DNA from: an uncultured Anaerolineaceae bacterium
GTDB lineage: Bacteria; Chloroflexota; Anaerolineae; Anaerolineales; Anaerolineaceae
Direction of reading: 5' to 3'
DNA length: 40,113 bases
Assembly (NCBI GenBank): GCA_938020565.1
Contig: CALIHP010000059.1
Coordinates: 1 to 40,113 of the forward strand
The stretch's first letter is position 1. Each line of letters begins with the position of its first letter. The notes under the pieces are model-generated. The model was not told where the DNA came from, did not search any database, and saw only the letters and a program-made list of their open reading frames with translations. Of the stretch, positions 16,017 to 24,862 are shown piece after piece. The translations under genes and the position numbers were made by a program.

Positions 16017-17033
16017 TTGTCCCGCCGTCTACCATTTCTCAACGCGAACAACATCCTGTCTCCGCATATTCGCAGAGCTGCCCGAAAAAAGCTCAGAAAA
16101 GCTAAACTGCAGACTGAGAACCCTTCAATCTCCGTGACTGAAGTCCAGACGGTCGTCAGTCATCAGGTCGCTCATCCGCGCCAGCAGCGCTGTAAATTCT
16201 TTGGCGAGGAAATCCAGATGGACGGCTCTCTCCATCTCTGGTTCGGGGACCGCAAAGCTGTCCTTCATCTTGCTGTCGATAACGCTGCCCGCACCATCGT
16301 CGGCGCCTTCTTTGACTGGCAGGAGACACTCAATGGCTATTATCACGTTTTCGACCAGATCCTTCGTAATTACGGCATCCCTGCCAAATTCAAGACGGAC
16401 AACCGTTCTGTCTTTTATTATCGCTCTTCCGCTATGAAGGACGAAAGCAAAGATGTTCTTACCCAATTCAACTTCGCCTGTCGACAACTTGGCCTTCAAC
16501 TCGAAACTACCAGCGTTTCTCACGCAAAAGGTGTCGTAGAACGTGCCAAACTGACCTTCCAATATCGTCTCTTTGACGAACTTGCTCTCCACCGTATCTC
16601 TTCTATTCAGCAGGCAAATCAATTTCTTATCGAATCTTTTGTTCCCAAATACAATCGGAAATTCGCGGACGCCCTCTTTGGTTTCCCTTCCGTCTTTGAA
16701 ACCTCTCCCTCCCAGAATTTTCGACAGTGGTTCTACCGTCAAGTTTTTCGGTCGCTTCTACCAAACTGTTGACGAAAACGATCAGCTCGTCTGTTTCAGA
16801 AAAAATACGGATTGCCTCATTATTAGAGCTTTTGATTGGCAGCTCTTTACTTCTGTGGATGGACCACACCTGTTGCGCGAAGTCGAAAAACATGCCCTTT
16901 TTTCCCTGAATTTGACGTTCCTGTACCGCCTGGGCCGAAGCCGCGTTATGTCCCTCCGATGACCCATCCCTGGACGCAGGTTTTTTTTCTACGTATCCAG
17001 AATGCGGCTCATCATCAATTCAAGATTTCCTGA
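16017..17033 (+). pseudogene. ISNCY (IS1202-like) transposase, 5'-truncated and frameshifted
   Basis: A DDE transposase remnant spread over three frames. Bases 16017-16720 encode FFGEEIQMDGSLHLWFGD, then FFDWQETLNGYYHVFDQI, FKTDNRSVF and SHAKGVVERAKLTFQ, which carry the Asp, Asp and Glu of the catalytic triad. The C-terminal domain continues in a second frame (VKFFGRFYQTVDENDQLVCF, to about 16900), and the tail KPRYVPPMTHPW is in a third. The N-terminal helix-turn-helix region is missing; there is an in-frame stop at 16005. Terminal inverted repeats were not found. The element is dead and part of the decayed strip between the tRNA-Ala genes and the prophage. Confidence 0.85.
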
Positions 17034-17389
17034 CCTTTTTATGGTTTTCTTCCCGCTTATCTTTCCCTTTTTTTGGGACATTTTCCCTGAATGTTAACAA
17101 TACAAAAAGTTTTTTTTGATCAAACCGAAAAATCATAGGATTGATATCATGGACATACTGACTTTCTTCGAACAAGCTCGGATAACCGCTCCAAAACATT
17201 TTTAAAGATTTGTAAAGGAACAAATAGTCAGTATCCGTCTATTCAAAAAGGCTTTTAAATTCATAAGGGGATGTACCGTTGCCCACAAGAATAAAAAAAC
17301 AGTAAACCTCTTTTGATTTACTGTTTCTTGACCTAATATTTTATTTATTCCGTTTATTTTTTTATTATTTCATTAAAATATTATCGATT
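17034..17389. other. AT-rich gap with a terminator at 17297-17326
   Basis: The only clear element is a perfect 10-bp hairpin, AAACAGTAAA with TTTACTGTTT, preceded by an A-run; on the minus strand this is a terminator for the gene at 17390. An 18-codon ORF at 17149 (MDILTFFEQARITAPKHF) is too short to support. Confidence 0.55.
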
Positions 17390-17614
17390 TTACTTTTTCC
17401 TAACGCTGAAAATAAACAGCAAAGCACTCAATATCATTTGAACGATAGCTCCGGGGACAATGCCGAGCATTTCATACACAATAAGTAACACTCTTGGAAC
17501 AGGTATTGAATCATTAAGATTTCCGGTCATACTAAGAATTAAAATAAGCAGTGACGCTAAAAACCATATAGTGCCGAATAGAATACCAAACCAATCTCTT
17601 TTTTTATTCATCAT
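17390..17614 (-). CDS. Small membrane protein with two predicted helices
   Basis: A 74-residue protein with hydrophobic stretches WFGILFGTIWFLASLLILIL (residues 8-27) and a second helix near residues 44-70 (LLIVYEMLGIVPGAIVQMIL), with a basic C-terminus RKK. A weak AGGAT lies before the ATG, and a good terminator follows about 60 bp after the stop, which supports a real transcript. No family recognised. It lies in low-GC DNA among remnants of mobile elements, so it may be an accessory gene. Confidence 0.5.
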   Translation of the reverse strand: MMNKKRDWFGILFGTIWFLASLLILILSMTGNLNDSIPVPRVLLIVYEMLGIVPGAIVQMILSALLFIFSVRKK

Positions 17615-17930
17615 TTTATCCTAAATTCAATTTTTTAAAATTCCCGTTATGCTATGCAATTTCTAATCTTTTTTTTCAACTGTCAGATTTCCAACTTGCT
17701 TTCAAGTCTTTTATAAAAACAGACAGGAAAAGAACGGAAATAATGGATAGAACAAACCGTCTTTTTTTCCTTATTCTTTTCTTTCCGATTGTACTACCTT
17801 ATAACAGCTTATCTTGAAAAGCGTCCTTACTTTTATTATCAAAACACATATATCGGTTACAAAGGTCTTTGACGTTATTCTCCTTTTTTTGTGTCTATAT
17901 ATCAGGCCTGATCAGTTAACACCTTACAAT
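17615..17930. other. AT-rich gap with no recognised feature
   Basis: No ORF with a ribosome-binding site and no stable hairpin with a T-run was seen. It lies between a small membrane protein gene and an integrase fragment. Confidence 0.3.
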
Positions 17931-18160
17931 TTAGGAAGCACCGCAGGATAAACCAGCGATCAGGTCAGGCGTGATTTCAGTGGAGGTTTCGATTCCGTTG
18001 ACGGGAAACCATTCGATCATTTTCTGAAGCTTATTGGGATAGAATTGGATCGTTTGCTGCGAGCAGTCCTGGTTTTTTCTTGATAATAAAAGGGTTCGAG
18101 ATTATCAACGAGATTGAATAATTCCGAAGCCCCTTTGTCGTGACGATTTATTTTAGCCAT
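17931..18160 (-). pseudogene. N-terminal fragment of a tyrosine integrase
   Basis: An ATG at 18160 with AAGGAAGG 6 nt upstream opens MAKINRHDKGASELFNLVDN. After the homopolymer at 18073-18078 the frame must shift back by one base (6 A instead of 7) to continue as TIQFYPNKLQKMIEWFPVNG and TEITPDLIAG. This second part aligns with the SAM-like N-terminal domain of the intact integrase in this window (TVRYYRQKLNEITAYF, then LDPVLIRGYL). The catalytic domain is absent. It lies 80 bp from the 3' half of a tRNA-Met, as an integrase lies beside its attachment site. It belongs to an older, different element from the present prophage. Confidence 0.65.
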
Positions 18161-18240
18161 TGCAAACCTTCCTTTTTATTGGAAATAAAGGTTTGCGGAT
18201 GCCATTTTAGGTGTACTTTTCGGCTTCCCGATTCGAAAAA

Positions 18241-18281
18241 GTGGCGAGGGTGGGAGTCAAACCCACGACTAAGGGCTTATG
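18241..18281 (-). repeat. 3' half of a tRNA-Met gene: probable attachment-site footprint
   Basis: On the minus strand the sequence starts inside an anticodon loop (CATAAGCCC), continues through a T arm (GTGGG-TTTGACT-CCCAC) and ends with acceptor bases CCTCGCC plus A. The 5' half is missing and replaced by unrelated DNA. A core running from the anticodon loop to the 3' end is the usual att block for tyrosine integrases that use tRNA genes. The T loop has TTTGA instead of TTCGA, so it has drifted. The integrase fragment next to it fits this reading. Confidence 0.65.
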
Positions 18282-18452
18282 GAAGAGAAGGATATTCGGG
18301 AAGTGGACCGGATTTTAGAACGGATACGTGGCTCGGAACGGAAATATGGCGAAATTATTCTGGTGCTTCGGAACGGCGAAGTGAGGTTTGTGGATTTCCG
18401 GGGTTCAGCGGAGCTACTTGCAGATGATTCTGAAATGGCGAATGTGAAATAA
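18279..18452 (+). CDS. Small DUF2292-like protein
   Basis: A 57-residue ORF, MEEKDIREVDRILERIRGSE then YGEIILVLRNGEVRFVDFRG, with the helix-then-two-strand pattern of the small DUF2292 proteins found in phages and plasmids. Its start codon lies at the broken edge of the tRNA fragment, with no proper ribosome-binding site, so it was probably placed there by integration. Expression is uncertain. Confidence 0.4.
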   Translation: MEEKDIREVDRILERIRGSERKYGEIILVLRNGEVRFVDFRGSAELLADDSEMANVK

Positions 18453-18756
18453 ATTAATAATAGAATAATAGTTCTTTTAATGGTGAAATTAGGAACACAA
18501 TGGAGCCAGAAAAAAGGATGCTATGAGGTTGTGTTTACGCCGGAAGCGCTGTGGATCTGTTGGATATTTTTTATTAATTTGACTTTCATGACGGTTAATA
18601 TCAATAAAAAGATAAAAATATTGCAAAATGCAGTGTTGTCTTGGTTTTGGTGTGATAAACTAGGTATGCAGGTTTCAATTACCACGTATATGTTGGGATA
18701 TGTTTAAATTAGTAATTGCGAATAAAATGTAGAAGGAATTATCTTATGGAGTTTCT
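18453..18756. other. AT-rich gap
   Basis: A 75-codon ORF at 18480-18707 is open, but it lacks a ribosome-binding site and resembles no known protein. No other feature is seen. Confidence 0.3.
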
Positions 18757-19654
18757 ATGACGAAAAAAGTGATATATGAAATGTTCGACAATCCGCCTCC
18801 ACCAATTTTATTGGACGAGTATAAAAGGAGAGCAGTAAAGAATTAGAGAACTTGTTGGCTACGTCACCTAATATCGAAAAAGTTTTTCAAGAGTTTTTAG
18901 AAGAGAATCCTGCCTTTGTTCCAGGTGCTTTCCAGATTACAAGTCCTTCGGGTTTTATTCCTTATTGGGGATGTTTATTCTCTCAGCCAAGACTTAATGG
19001 TTTGTTTAAGCGGATTCCGGATTTTACTTGGATAGCAAGAGATAGCTTAACACTTGCGCCTGTATTTATTGAGATAGAAGCTCCCGTGAAGAAATGTTTT
19101 ACAAAAAAAATGCAATCAGAGTGCAATTTTCTCAAGCTATTTCTCAAATCAAAGACTGGAAAATAAATATAAATAAAATAAATAGTAATGAAGATTTTTA
19201 CTCATACTTTAATTTACCTGAAGGAGAAATCAAGAGATCATTCGAACCACAATATTGTTTAGTCTTCGGAAGACGTGATGAATATGAAAATGATGTTATT
19301 CGATCAAATAGAAGATCTGCTGAGCAAACGGACAATTTTAAGATAATTTCTTATGATCGGCTTCCAGAACTTGTCAATGAAAAAAGTAAAAATTTAATTT
19401 GTGCAAAAATGCATAATAATGAAATAAAAGTGATAAGTATTCCACCTACATTTCAATATGGACCGACAATTTCAGAAAATCTGTTAAGATGGACTAACTT
19501 CAAAGAATGTATCGATAAGATGAAATGGACGACTAATGAAAGAAAAGATTTTCTAAGGTCCAGGTATGATTATTGGATCGATATTGGTAACGAAATGCAA
19601 AGGGGAAATGTATGTCACAAAAATGCGATTGGGATTAAAGTCGAATTCGAGTAG
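18757..19654 (+). pseudogene. Shedu-like (SduA/DUF4263) defence nuclease, broken by two -1 frameshifts
   Basis: Three overlapping frames join into one protein of about 300 residues. Frame one starts at 18757 with GGAG 5 nt upstream (MTKKVIYEMFDNPPPPILLD). Near 18825 one base is missing. Frame two gives FQEFLEENPAFVPGAFQ, IPDFTWIARDSLTLAPVFIE and IEAPVKK. At an A8 tract (19113-19120) a second missing base leads to frame three, VQFSQAISQIKDW, and the rest. The order (N-terminal FLEENP, PDF, VFIEIEAP, then SQAISQIKDW) matches the SduA PD-(D/E)XK nuclease domain of the Shedu anti-phage system. Homopolymer position raises phase variation or read error as alternatives to decay. It sits directly left of the prophage, in low-GC DNA. 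Confidence 0.72.
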
Positions 19655-19682
19655 TAGACATTTTTGTTATATCAGACGGTGA

Positions 19683-19784
19683 TATAATTTACAACATATA
19701 AGTAAATAGTTCTAAGGCTTTGGCCCCTAAGAAAGGCGGAGCCGGATTAATCGCAAAAGTGGTTATTTCGGTTTCGCCTTTTTT
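19683..19784 (+). ncRNA. Leader-terminator element A before the terminase block
   Basis: TATAAT at 19683-19688 is followed by about 33 nt, then GGCCCCTAAG, then a 13-bp stem (19732-19744 with 19769-19781, two G-U pairs) ending in a T-run. The same order of parts occurs at 26132-26230 before the scaffold and capsid genes. It looks like a terminated leader RNA or an attenuator at the entrance of the late operon. Confidence 0.5.
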
Positions 19785-19826
19785 GTTTATCAATTTTAGT
19801 AATTTGCTGTCCTGAGGAGGGAAACA

Positions 19827-20113
19827 ATGGAGATGGCTACGTATGTTGTGAATGGGGTGCCGCTGGTCGTGGTGATTCTCGGGCTGGTCAAGCTGGCGAA
19901 AAGGTTCGGGTTATTGTCCCTTTCGCGCGAATTCGGCTTGAGCCGGGTTTGAACGGGCGATTTTATCGATTTGCACAGCGGAATGAGGTTTTCCGCACGA
20001 CGGGTGAGCGGCAGAACGAAGACGGCCCGAATTGGCGCGGCATCTGGATCCGGGGTTGGATCGCGGAACGGGATCAGGCAGAACCGCTGATCGAACCGGC
20101 GTCTGAGCAATAG
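19827..20113 (+). pseudogene. Membrane-anchored SH3-like protein, frameshifted
   Basis: A very good ribosome-binding site (GAGGAGG) precedes the ATG at 19827. The first frame gives MEMATYVVNGVPLVVVILGL plus a short basic tail and stops at 19952. A -1 shift near 19900 (GCGAAAAGG) leads into a frame that continues VRVIVPFARIRLEPGLNGRF, then EVFRTTGERQNEDGPNWRGI and RGWIAERD, which reads like a bacterial SH3 domain. The whole would be a small protein with one membrane helix and an SH3 domain of about 94 residues. It could be a lysis-module relic. Whether the shift is a mutation or programmed is open. Confidence 0.45.
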
Positions 20114-20131
20114 TTTTTCGGCGGGTGTGGT

Positions 20132-20566
20132 TTGGCAGGGTTGAAGGATTGCAGAGAAATATTCTGTCAGGAGCTCAGTAAAGGCGCAACTCAGCGGCAG
20201 GCGTATTATGCCGCTTATCCTCAATCCCGCGCCTGGAAGGAATCGACGGTCGATCCCAGAGCCTGCCGTTTAGCTCGCGATCCCGAGGTTGTCGCGCGGC
20301 TTACGGAACTGCGGAAGCAGGCGGCCAAAGCGAACGCGATTACCCGGGATGATTTGATTGCTCAGCTGGCAAAGGTCGGTTTTGCTCCAACGACCGGGAA
20401 GGTTGCGCCTCGGGACAAGGTTCGGGCGATTGAGGCAATCGCGAAGCTTCTGGGCTTTGACCAGATTCAGAGCGATTCGGGCGAGCGGATCGAGGACTTG
20501 ACGGTTATTGCGGAGCTGCTGGCTGGCTCATGCGGCGAGGCGCGGGAGGAAGATGGCGAGGCTTGA
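20132..20566 (+). CDS. Phage terminase small subunit
   Basis: A 144-residue protein of the terminase small subunit family: FCQELSKGATQRQAYYAAYP (DNA-recognition helix-turn-helix), RACRLARDPEVVARLTEL, then a C-terminal oligomerisation part. It recognises the phage packaging site and loads the large subunit. The start is a TTG at 20132; no strong ribosome-binding site is seen. It overlaps the large-subunit gene by 14 bp, as in many siphophages. Confidence 0.8.
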   Translation: MAGLKDCREIFCQELSKGATQRQAYYAAYPQSRAWKESTVDPRACRLARDPEVVARLTELRKQAAKANAITRDDLIAQLAKVGFAPTTGKVAPRDKVRAIEAIAKLLGFDQIQSDSGERIEDLTVIAELLAGSCGEAREEDGEA

Positions 20567-21851
20567 GCGGACGATCCCTTTTGCGCCGCTATCCCGGAAG
20601 CACCGGGATTATATCCTTGGAGGTATTGGCGGGCGGATGTGCGTTGCCGAGGGCGCGATACGGAGCGGGAAGACGATTGATCATTGTATTCTGGCGGCGA
20701 TATTTCTGGAGCGATGCCAGGATCGGATTCATTTAGCGAGCGGGTCGACGATTGGGAACGCAAAGCTGAATATCGGGGTCTGCAACGGGTTCGGACTTGA
20801 AAACCTGTTTCGCGGCCGATGCAAATGGGGGAAGTTCCGGGATAATGACGCGCTTTTCGTTCGGACGCAGACGGGGGAAAAGGTCGTCGTTTTCGCCGGC
20901 GGCGGGAAGGCGGACAGCTACAAGCGGATTTTAGGGAATTCTTACGGGCTTTGGATCGCGACGGAGATCAACGAGCACTATGACGGGGAAGAGAGCCGGA
21001 CGAGCTTTATCAAGGTCGCGATGGGGCGCCAGGCGGCGGCGTTAGAGCCATTGACGCTTTGGGACCTGAACCCGAGCCGTCCGAATCATCCGATTTACAC
21101 GAATTACATCGACCGGTACCGCGAGGAGGGTTTAGCGGGTTACCGGTATGAACATTTTACGATGGACGACAATCTCAGCATATCGCCGGAGCGGCGAGCC
21201 GCGATTCAGGCGCAGTATGACGTGAATTCGGTCTGGTACCGGCGGGATATTTCAGGGATGCGTTGCACGGCGGAGGGGCTGATTTATCCATCGTTCGCGG
21301 ATCATCCGAACGGGTATGACTGGGTCGGGGAGCCGCCGAAGTTCCGATATATCTATATCGGGGTCGATTTCGGCGGAAACAAGTCAGGGCACGCCTTTGT
21401 CGCTTCGGGAATCACATCAGATTGGCGCCTGATCGCGCTGCGATCCCAACGGCTTGAGGCGAAGGGCGTTGATACGGATGAGCTGATCGCGGCGATTATC
21501 CGGTTCGCGGATTCGGTTCGGGATGATTACGGGTTTGTGGACGGGCTGTATTGCGACAGCGCGGAGCAGACGATTATCAACACCGTTCGTAACCGCTGTA
21601 AATATTCGGTTTACAACTCCATTAAGAATCCGATTGTGGACCGGATCCGGGCGACATCCCTGATGATGGCTTCGGGGCGGTTTGGAGTGATGGCTGATGA
21701 ATGTGATTCGCTGGAAGCGGCGCTGTCGTCGGCGCGGTGGGACGATTCGAAGTCGGACGACGTCCGGTTAGACGACGGGACGAGCGATATTGACAGTCTC
21801 GACGCATTTGAGTATAGCTGGGAATATTTCATCCGGCAGTTAGTGGAGTGA
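20553..21851 (+). CDS. Phage terminase large subunit
   Basis: The packaging motor ATPase and nuclease, 432 residues. The Walker A motif is GAIRSGKT (residues 34-41), and the coupling region is LWIATEINEHY. The RNase H-like nuclease domain has IGVDFGGNKSGHAF, GLYCDSAEQT and DIDSLDAFEY, supplying the three acidic residues. PBSX/T4-type architecture. GGAGGAAG just before the ATG at 20553 fixes the start inside the end of the small-subunit gene. The stop overlaps the beginning of the portal translation unit. Confidence 0.92.
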   Translation: MARLERTIPFAPLSRKHRDYILGGIGGRMCVAEGAIRSGKTIDHCILAAIFLERCQDRIHLASGSTIGNAKLNIGVCNGFGLENLFRGRCKWGKFRDNDALFVRTQTGEKVVVFAGGGKADSYKRILGNSYGLWIATEINEHYDGEESRTSFIKVAMGRQAAALEPLTLWDLNPSRPNHPIYTNYIDRYREEGLAGYRYEHFTMDDNLSISPERRAAIQAQYDVNSVWYRRDISGMRCTAEGLIYPSFADHPNGYDWVGEPPKFRYIYIGVDFGGNKSGHAFVASGITSDWRLIALRSQRLEAKGVDTDELIAAIIRFADSVRDDYGFVDGLYCDSAEQTIINTVRNRCKYSVYNSIKNPIVDRIRATSLMMASGRFGVMADECDSLEAALSSARWDDSKSDDVRLDDGTSDIDSLDAFEYSWEYFIRQLVE

Positions 21852-21853
21852 TC

Positions 21854-23221
21854 ATGAATATCTGGGGCGCGATTATTGACTGGATCCGGAAGCTGTTTGC
21901 TATTGATCCGCTGATTACGAACAGCGACGGACAAAGAAACAACACTTACGCCAGTGCGTACGAGGATACCAGGCATATTAATTTCACCGCGATGATTTCA
22001 AATAAACTGGCTGCGCTGATTGCTTCCGAGAGCGCGGTGGGGGTTGTTCCTCCTGGAAAATCCGTCCCAACGGCGCGTATCAATTTACTGAATGAAGCTC
22101 TTGAGCGCTTATGGACAAAATCGCGAAGGTTTACGGCCAGGCTTTTAGGCGTCGGCGGTATCGTCATCGTTCCATACGTTTCCGGAGGAAGGATTTACGT
22201 GGATATCGTTCCCCAAAATCGGGTCATTGTTACAAAAACCCGCGGGGATCGGATTACCGGCGCTGCAATTTTAGCCGATTCGATTCTGCGGAAAGAGCGC
22301 CGATATTATCGGTGGGTCGATTACAGTCTTGACGACTCAGGATCGCATTGGATTCGGAACCGAGCGTCTTCGTCTGAAGGTGTTGTCCCTTTGAGCGCGG
22401 TTGAGGAGTGGGCGGGAATTCCCGAAGATCTTCGAATCAGCGGCGTCGACCGGCTGCTGTTCGCGTTTATCAAGTCGCCGATTGATAGTCGCCAGGTCCA
22501 GGACTTATACGGCGTACCCGTGACGTATGGCTGTGAGGAGATTATCCGGGAGATTCAAGAAACACTTTCACAGATTCGGCAGGAGTTCGAGCTGAAGAAA
22601 TCTTTCGTTGGTGTCGATAACCGGCTTTTCGGGAAGGATAACCAGCTTCCTGGCAATGGACTGTTCCGGTTTCTGACCGGGTCAACAAACGATAAGCTTT
22701 GGGAGATTTTCGATCCGGCAATTCGCGATTCATCTTATTACAACCGGCTGGACAATCTTTTCGGGCTGCTGGAAAAGCAGATCGGCGTTTCGCGGGGGAT
22801 CCTGACCAAGCCGGAAAGCCGTGGCGCAACGGCAACGGAAATCAAAGCGAGCATTTACGATACCTATAGTCTTGTCGAGGCTACGCGAGATTCGATCGAG
22901 CGGGGTATCGAGGATTTTGTTTACGCCTGCAACGTGCTGGCGAACGCTTACCAGCTGTCTCCCGACAGCGGCGATTACGAGGTCCGCATCGACTGGAGCT
23001 ACGCGCTGATTGAGTCGAGCGCCGAGACGTTCGCTCAGTACCTGCAGGGGGAGGCCGTCGGAGCGGTTGAAGCTGCTGAGATTCGACAATATCTGATGAC
23101 GGACGAGACGCTGGAAGAGGCGCGGGCGCGGGTTGGGGATATCCGCGCCGGGAAGCGGTCGCTGGGGCGTGATCTGTTGAACCAGTCGCTTATTGAAGAT
23201 TCACAGGGATCGAATGACTAA
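21854..23221 (+). CDS. Phage portal protein
   Basis: A 455-residue portal of the SPP1 Gp6-like/A118 type, forming the dodecameric ring through which DNA enters. Recognisable parts are YEDTRHINFTAMISNKLAAL, an internal beta segment IYVDIVPQNRVIVTKT, and IGVSRGILTKPESRGATATE, the conserved segment near residue 330 of this family. The ATG at 21854 has GGAG 5 nt before it; the GTG two codons upstream is an alternative. It ends inside the start of the MuF gene. Confidence 0.9.
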   Translation: MNIWGAIIDWIRKLFAIDPLITNSDGQRNNTYASAYEDTRHINFTAMISNKLAALIASESAVGVVPPGKSVPTARINLLNEALERLWTKSRRFTARLLGVGGIVIVPYVSGGRIYVDIVPQNRVIVTKTRGDRITGAAILADSILRKERRYYRWVDYSLDDSGSHWIRNRASSSEGVVPLSAVEEWAGIPEDLRISGVDRLLFAFIKSPIDSRQVQDLYGVPVTYGCEEIIREIQETLSQIRQEFELKKSFVGVDNRLFGKDNQLPGNGLFRFLTGSTNDKLWEIFDPAIRDSSYYNRLDNLFGLLEKQIGVSRGILTKPESRGATATEIKASIYDTYSLVEATRDSIERGIEDFVYACNVLANAYQLSPDSGDYEVRIDWSYALIESSAETFAQYLQGEAVGAVEAAEIRQYLMTDETLEEARARVGDIRAGKRSLGRDLLNQSLIEDSQGSND

Positions 23222-24527
23222 CGAGATGATTGCGCGTCTCTTTGAGTTCCGCGAGGAACTGGGACGCCGTGAAATGTCGGTCATGAAGCGGATGGCTCAG
23301 TATTGGGCTGAAACTGAACGATTTATTCGGAATGAAACCGAGGCGCTCGTGGAGGAGATCGCGCGGCGCCAGGCGCTTGGGGAAGCTGTTCCGATCCAAC
23401 TGGTTCGAACGTGGGAACGATACCGGCGATATACCGAGCAGGCAAGGACGCAGCTGGAGGCCTATGACGCGGCGGTTCAGCCAATTATTGAGCGAGGGGT
23501 TCAGGCAAATATCCGGCTGGGGTTGGACGCCGCGAATGAGGCGCTGGAGCTGGCTTATTCCGGCGTCGACGCGCCGAGCTGGTCCCGGTTAAACGTTGAA
23601 GCGGTCGAGCAGATGGCCGGGATGCTGCGGTCTTCGACGGCTTTGGGTTCGCTTCTCCGGCGCGGGAGTGATCTGGCTTTTGACGGGGCGGAGGAGGCGC
23701 TGATTCGGGGTCTGGCGCTGGGGCGTGGAGCGAATCAGGTTGCGGCGGATATTGCGGACGCAGCGGGGTTCAGTTTCGAGCGGTCGATCCTGATCGCGCG
23801 GACGGAGATGAACCGGGCGTATCGTTTCGCGAGCACAGCTCAGTATCGCGACTCGGGGGTGGTTACGGGTTTCAGGCGGCTGGTGTACAAGCCAACGGCC
23901 TGTTTCGCGTGTCTGATGATGGACGGAGAGTATTATCCGGTTGGTCAGGAGCTGTACGATCATCCGCGGGGAAAATGTGGGGTTGTGCCAGTAGTGGTTG
24001 GCGGGCATTCGCCGAGCTGGGAGACGGGTTCGGAATGGTTTATGAAGCTTCCGCCGGAAGAGCAGCGGCGGATTATGGGCGCGGGGCGGTATGATCTTTG
24101 GAAGGGCGGGAATATCGGACTTCGCGATTTTGTGCGGATGAAGCCGAATGCGCAGTGGGGACCGGCGCCATCGAATATACCGTTGGCAATTCTTCCGAAG
24201 CCGAGTGATCCTCGAGCGCCTGGATGGCGCGCGACGGAGTTCAATAGTCGAAAACTTGAAGTGCATTTCCATAGACATAATAAAGACTATGATTTTCCGG
24301 ATGCTTTAACGTATCAAGCCCAGGCTGCTGAGATGCTAAACGCTGAACTGATAGCCGGGAGAGAATGTTTCGTCAATAAAAACGGTTTTGTTTTCAGATA
24401 TGACTTATATACAAACGATTTTGCGACAGCCAAACCGGATGGTACAATTGAAACATACTATAAGCCGACAACAGGATATTCCTATTGGTTAAAGGAGCGG
24501 GGAAAATGGGATCCGAATTACAAATGA
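23214..24527 (+). CDS. MuF (SPP1 gp7-like) minor capsid protein with C-terminal toxin-like domain
   Basis: A 437-residue protein. Residues 1-260 are a head-morphogenesis protein: a long helical N-terminus, then the MuF core ARTEMNRAYRFASTAQYRDS and the Cys/His site ACFACLMMDGEYYP ... DHPRGKCGVVP. The last 95 residues (from about 343) are different: LEVHFHRHNKDYDFPDALTY, then DLYTNDFATAKPDGTIETYY and YSYWL, a pattern seen in C-terminal toxin domains of polymorphic toxins, probably of the BECR ribonuclease fold. The DNA encoding this tail is richer in A/T than the rest of the gene, as in a swapped module. The next gene is a CPCC-type candidate immunity gene overlapping by 22 bp. The start has AGGGA 4 nt upstream. 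Confidence 0.82.
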   Translation: MTNEMIARLFEFREELGRREMSVMKRMAQYWAETERFIRNETEALVEEIARRQALGEAVPIQLVRTWERYRRYTEQARTQLEAYDAAVQPIIERGVQANIRLGLDAANEALELAYSGVDAPSWSRLNVEAVEQMAGMLRSSTALGSLLRRGSDLAFDGAEEALIRGLALGRGANQVAADIADAAGFSFERSILIARTEMNRAYRFASTAQYRDSGVVTGFRRLVYKPTACFACLMMDGEYYPVGQELYDHPRGKCGVVPVVVGGHSPSWETGSEWFMKLPPEEQRRIMGAGRYDLWKGGNIGLRDFVRMKPNAQWGPAPSNIPLAILPKPSDPRAPGWRATEFNSRKLEVHFHRHNKDYDFPDALTYQAQAAEMLNAELIAGRECFVNKNGFVFRYDLYTNDFATAKPDGTIETYYKPTTGYSYWLKERGKWDPNYK

Positions 24528-24745
24528 AAAAGTGCGAATGCTGTGAAGGATTGACGATTCCCGAAGATTCCGTCCACGAGATCTGCGATGTTTGCAACTG
24601 GCAACAAGAGTCTATTAGCGATGAATATCCGTTTACTATTGGCGGGGCAAACGGTCAGCTTTCTCTCGATGCCGCGAAAAGATATTGGTTTAAGTATCGA
24701 GTCCCGATCCCTTTGGCGTTGTTTGACAAGAGTTTTCACGAGTAA
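24506..24745 (+). CDS. CPCC-family cysteine-rich protein, candidate immunity protein
   Basis: 79 residues. The N-terminal KKCECCEGLTIPEDSVHEIC then DVCNWQQ is the cysteine-rich zinc-binding motif of the CPCC family, followed by GGANGQLSLDAAKRYW, the second conserved block. Proteins of this family often lie next to polymorphic toxins and are regarded as immunity proteins. Here the gene overlaps the end of the MuF-toxin gene, with AAAGGAG 8 nt before its ATG, so it would be translated together with the toxin. Low GC like the toxin tail, suggesting that toxin and immunity were acquired as one module. Function is inferred. Confidence 0.78.
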   Translation: MGSELQMKKCECCEGLTIPEDSVHEICDVCNWQQESISDEYPFTIGGANGQLSLDAAKRYWFKYRVPIPLALFDKSFHE

Positions 24746-24862
24746 ACTTCGATTATGCCCCGGCTCGTCCTGAGCAAGCACATGGGATTCAGGGCTGATG
24801 AGAGCATTGAAAGAAAGGTATGACTGAATAAAAATAAAAGAGATCAGATCCAGAGTATGATA

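Noticed and set aside
18140..18427. 95-codon ORF containing WESNPRLRAYG
   Set aside because: This phrase is the known false translation of a tRNA 3' region; only the last part in another frame (18279-18452) may be coding.
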